64,000 nucleotides of DNA from Eonycteris spelaea (taxonomy: Eukaryota > Chordata > Mammalia > Chiroptera > Pteropodidae): contig PUFA01000162.1 in the NCBI GenBank assembly GCA_003508835.1, positions 868,001 to 932,000 on the forward strand, in the 5' to 3' direction. Each line of letters starts with the position of its first letter. Within the stretch, counting starts at the first letter, position 1. Position numbers and translations under genes: made by a program. The notes under the pieces were generated by a model. The model worked only from the letters and a program-made list of their open reading frames with translations. It did no database searches and was not told the DNA's origin. This document shows positions 60,575-64,000 of the stretch, in pieces.

Positions 60575-60881
60575 AGTGTGTCCAAGTCTTTAGGGAAACA
60601 TGTCCAAGAGTGGTTTGCGCCTGTTTCATATTGTTTTATTTTATTTGGCAGCAAAACGAAGATCGTGTTTCGAATAAAAGCCCAGTTCTGTCCCTTACAC
60701 GTTTCGTTAAGCATTGTATGCTGTTCCCGAGCTCTTGCTCCACGGTCACGCCCAGACATGTTTTGCAGACTCCTTTTGTGGGAATATTTTTGCTCATTTC
60801 TACATTTATGATTTCTTGTAGCCACAAAATAAATCTGACATTTGACATGGGGTTGGGAAGAGATAAAAGTCTCTTCCCAAC
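60575..60881. promoter_or_regulatory. Candidate conserved noncoding element, CpG-retaining block with hairpin
   Basis: About 300 bp with no repeat match and around nine CpGs in the first 200 bases (for example aacgaagatcgtgtttcgaa, cacgtttcgttaag, cacggtcacgccc). At its right edge sits a perfect 12-bp hairpin (60852-60881). Several overlapping open frames of 70-104 codons on both strands are compatible with selection on DNA rather than on a protein. Confidence 0.38.
60852..60881. repeat. Perfect 12-bp inverted repeat, 6-base loop
   Basis: GTTGGGAAGAGA, loop TAAAAG, TCTCTTCCCAAC. Confidence 0.95.
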
Positions 60882-60984
60882 TCATAATTTATATTAAAAA
60901 TTGATAAAACTGCTTTTTTTTAATGCTGTTTTTTAAAAAACTGCTGAAAAACCTAAAACTGAAATATGTTTCTGGAGAGAACAG

Positions 60985-61135
60985 AAAAGACAGAGAGTGA
61001 GAGTTATTGTGAAGTTGGAAGTCTGAGCCCAGGCTCTACCCTCACAACTTGCGGGTCCTTTGGAAAGTCACATAACCTATCTGGGACTTAGCCTCTCTCA
61101 TTAGTTATATAGATTGATACTGCCTTGACTTGAGC
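60985..61135 (+). mobile_element. MIR SINE fragment
   Basis: 'aagtctgagcccaggctc', 'gggtcctttggaaagtcac', 'ctatctgggacttagcctc'. Confidence 0.72.
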
Positions 61136-61507
61136 TCATAAATTTGTTTGAGATTACAATGAGGTAAAAAAGATGTGCTCTCATAAATATACTTTGGAAA
61201 ACTGGTTAAAAGAATAAAAATTTCTTGAGCCCAGAAAACAGTAAAGCTTACTCCCTTGCCATGTGACTACCTTCAGCAGTTTCTAGTGGTTGAGAGGAAG
61301 ATGGATCCAGACCCTTTGTACTAACTCTGCCCTGTTCACTCCCCCACTGCCTCGTGGACAGATTCTGTCATATTCATTGCCCTGGTGATTCTTGGATCAT
61401 TTCCTCCAACATGGATACTCGCCTCTGATGGCCATTTAAAAATTAAATCAGTGAATGTATATCAGCTCCTATTGTTCATTAGGTATTTTGCTAAGCTGTG
61501 ACTTTAT

Positions 61508-61542
61508 TACAACAACAACAACAACAACAACAACAATAAATA
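61508..61542. repeat. (CAA)n microsatellite
   Basis: Ten or so ACA/CAA units followed by ATAAATAACAAT. Confidence 0.95.
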
Positions 61543-61549
61543 ACAATAC

Positions 61550-61738
61550 GCCAGGTGGTCTTTTAAGCACTTATATCAATTATCTTATTTGATGTGCATG
61601 ACAAACCCCTGCAATATATACTATTATCATTGTCCTGTTTAATAAATTAAGAACTGAGGCAGAGAGAGGTTTAGTAACTTGTCAGAGGTCATAAAGCCTG
61701 TTAGCTATGGAATCAGGCTATATATAAATCCAAAAGAT
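61550..61738 (-). mobile_element. MIR SINE (antisense)
   Basis: 'ggtcttttaagcacttatat', 'attaagaactgaggcagag', 'aggtttagtaacttgtcag', 'aggtcataaagcctgttagc'. Confidence 0.82.
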
Positions 61739-61739
61739 G

Positions 61740-62375
61740 ACCAGATTGACTCCAAAGGGCATACAAGCCACTAAGAGGTCGTATTCTATTAACCATAACA
61801 TGGAATGACACGTTTCAACCTAGTGCTGTGGGCTGAGGAAACTCAGATGTGGGCTTATTTCTACCTATTTCTATTAGGAGAGCTACAAAGAGAAGTTAAG
61901 AGCTGAGTTGAATCTTCGGCATAGAATTAAGCTGATCAGACCTCCCTGTCATCATTCACTTGGACTTACTCATCCAGCATTTCAGATATGATTCCTGCCA
62001 TAGTTTTCAGTAGCCACATTAGCCTAAGTGTCAGTGAATTGAAGAAAAAGATTAAAACAACAAAAACACCCTAGTTGAGAGGTCAAATACTTAGTGGTTG
62101 ATAATACTACAAACTCCCCATCATCCAGCTTTTCATCCTGCAGGCACTTGCTTCAGGCAACTCATAAAAGCTGAGACCCTAGAGATCATCTAGTTCAATG
62201 ATAGCAGATAGATTTCATTGCATGTGCCATCTCTAACCTACTGAGGGTCACTGCTGGAACATTGACTTTAGAAGGATCCTGAGGCTATCGGGGATCCAAG
62301 GAAAAAGTGCCTCAATTGATTAGTGATGTCTGGCGTGGGCCCAGGAGTAGAGAATGATGGCATGTATGCAACAGT
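61740..62375. other. Intergenic, mainly unique DNA
   Basis: A piece near 62170-62200 ('agagatcatctagttcaatg') resembles old CR1/L3-type LINE text; otherwise nothing recognised. Confidence 0.35.
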
Positions 62376-62379
62376 ATAT

Positions 62380-62515
62380 CAGACAATCTAATCCAACATG
62401 GTTGTTTTACAGATTAGGAAATAGAACTCTGAAATGAAAGGTTGAATGCCTCCAAATCACCTACTTGATTAGTGGCAGAGTTACCTGGTTTCTGGTGTTT
62501 CCATAACACCACGAC
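62380..62515 (-). mobile_element. MIR or related SINE (antisense)
   Basis: 'gttgttttacagattaggaaa', 'ttgattagtggcagagttacc'. Confidence 0.55.
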
Positions 62516-62519
62516 TCTT

Positions 62520-63120
62520 AACTGGTGCTCACAGAATCAGCAGCAAAAACCAGCAAGCAAAGTACATTATGCTTAATACAGTCTCTGTGTTAAGTGTATT
62601 TTATTCTATTCCTTGAAAGCTGGTGATCCACATAATATAACTCTGTTCATCAGAATATTTGATTATTCAGAGCAATCCATGACTCTGTTGAATAATAACC
62701 AATAACCATCCCCTAGGCAAGTAGCAATTTATTCCAGACAAGAGGAAAGATGACAGGTCAAGGTCTCCCTTCTTTTTCTAAAGGCCCAGTAACAAATATT
62801 TATGCAGTTGCACTATTTGCCAATCTGACCTGGATGTCAGTAAAACTTGACAAAATAAAATGCATTTGAAAGAATGATGGCTCTCTAAACAGCCAACTCA
62901 GCTAAGTTAAAACTTGGTGGCCAGATTTCATCATCTCTAAACATTCCTCAAGTATGAACAAATCAAGACGTGAGCCCTGAGGAATACAGGTAGAGAGGAA
63001 GAAAGGAGAGCATACCTCGCAATGGAAATGCATTTGCAAAGTTTTAATGATAAAGAGGAGTAGAGCTCCTTGGTGGGGAGTGAGGTCAGCCTTGTTAGAG
63101 TATGGAGTTTGGGGAGCAAT
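62520..63120. other. Intergenic, unrecognised
   Basis: No gene or repeat seen. Confidence 0.4.
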
Positions 63121-63129
63121 TAAGAAGTA

Positions 63130-63350
63130 AATGTATTATGGTGAAAAGAACCTGCACTATGTAGTCAGGTGGATTTCAAACTCAATCCTAACTCCACCAC
63201 TCAACTAGTTGCAGAATCCCAACTCTGGGACTTAGTTTTTTCATCATATATCTTTCAGGATGGTCAAAAAATTTTGAGATCATTATGTCAAATAGTTGTG
63301 CACAGTGCCTGGAATTTAATTGGTACTCAACGAATAGTCAAGTAATTATT
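63130..63350 (+). mobile_element. MIR SINE
   Basis: 'caaactcaatcctaactccacc', 'cccaactctgggacttag', 'gtgcacagtgcctggaattt', 'aattggtactcaacgaatag'. Confidence 0.85.
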
Positions 63351-63389
63351 TAAAGTGCTGGCTTATTATATTTTGTAGAGAAAGAAATA

Positions 63390-63525
63390 CTGATTCAGGA
63401 AAGAGAAGCCCCGAGTTCTGGTCCCAGCTCTGCTACAAGCCAGCACTGAGACCTTGAACACCCTGCCTTGGACACAGTAAACATTAAATAAATATTTGCA
63501 GAATGAATAAATGAATGAGAAAATG
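63390..63525 (+). mobile_element. MIR SINE fragment
   Basis: 'gagttctggtcccagctctg', 'ctacaagccagcactgagacc', then 'aataaatatttgcagaatg'. Confidence 0.55.
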
Positions 63526-63529
63526 CAAG

Positions 63530-64000
63530 AATTTTACATGTTGGGCCCCAGTTTTCTCATCTGTCTAAGGAAGGCTGATTTCTCAGATTCCTTTTAATAG
63601 TAATGTTCTTTTGATTTCTGCATTTCTAACAGATGCTCAACTTTATTATGAGTTGGGCACTGTCATGGCCATGAGACTGAAGACCCAGAGAAATTCATAG
63701 AATGCAGTGTTTGACCTCAGCAGTCCCTAGGCTAAATCATACCTGAAGTTTGACCTTGACCACCCAAAGATTCCATAATATTCTACTTCTTCTTCTTGCT
63801 GACTCCAAGCAAAGGAAAGCAGGTTTTAAAAGAAGGGATAGCCAAGGGTGAAAAGGAGACCTGGAGATGCATCACAGCCTCTGCTCATTTGTATGAACTG
63901 ATGTCACAGGCATTGTTCTCTTTATGGGCTTTCAGCCCCATCTCCTATGAATTAGAGACTGTCAAGTGGAGGGTTTATGTTGTTTGGCCACCATGAAAGT
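63530..64000. other. Intergenic, unrecognised
   Basis: No gene or repeat recognised up to the window end. Confidence 0.4.

Noticed and set aside
6740..64000. Alternative last exon of RNLS (short isoform)
   Set aside because: Looked for a reading frame like the known alternative C-terminus and did not find a convincing one.

Overview
This is nuclear DNA from a placental mammal: AT-rich, CpG-poor, full of old MIR, L2, L1, MaLR-type LTR and DNA-transposon copies plus long CA/TG and GA microsatellites. There are no Alu, B1/B2, carnivore, ruminant or horse SINEs. Two insertions hint at a bat. One is a 5S-rRNA-headed retroposon at 22681-22902 with target-site duplications; 5S-derived SINEs are known from fruit bats. 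The other is a short L1-type 3' end at 56738-56912 with a nearly identical 18-bp duplication, whose antisense end resembles bat L1 tails as I remember them. The bat assignment is an inference of moderate strength.

Only one protein-coding feature is well supported. The terminal coding exon of renalase (RNLS) lies at 6383-6535 on the + strand, with a good splice acceptor, an open frame ending in a stop, and a poly(A) signal at 6716-6721. Bases 1-6382 are therefore the last RNLS intron, and everything after about 6740 is intergenic. In human, the 3' side of RNLS faces PTEN across a large gene-poor interval, so 6.7-64 kb is probably part of the RNLS-PTEN desert (inference from synteny).

Layout: 1-6.4 kb, intron with an old repeat, an LTR-like repeat, MIR, L1 3' end, L2 and a complementary (TG)n/(CA)n pair. 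6.4-6.7 kb, RNLS exon and 3' UTR. 6.7-25 kb, intergenic with a Tigger-like element, L1 pieces, solo LTRs and the 5S retroposon. 25.2-26.0 kb, a repeat-free, CpG-retaining block that looks like a conserved regulatory element. 27-36 kb, a cluster of solo LTRs and a Z-DNA-prone tract. 38.2 kb, a perfect 26-bp palindrome carrying nuclear-receptor half-sites. 40-45.8 kb, a split old repeat, a local duplication and two very large homopurine tracts. 47-54.6 kb, a palindromic MITE and a deeply nested stack of insertions. 55-64 kb, more MITEs, LTRs and MIRs, plus a second CpG-retaining block ending in a perfect hairpin at 60.6-60.9 kb.

No tRNA, functional rRNA, CRISPR array or operon is present. Repeat family names come from memory of consensus sequences and were not checked with a masking program; boundaries are approximate unless target duplications are quoted.
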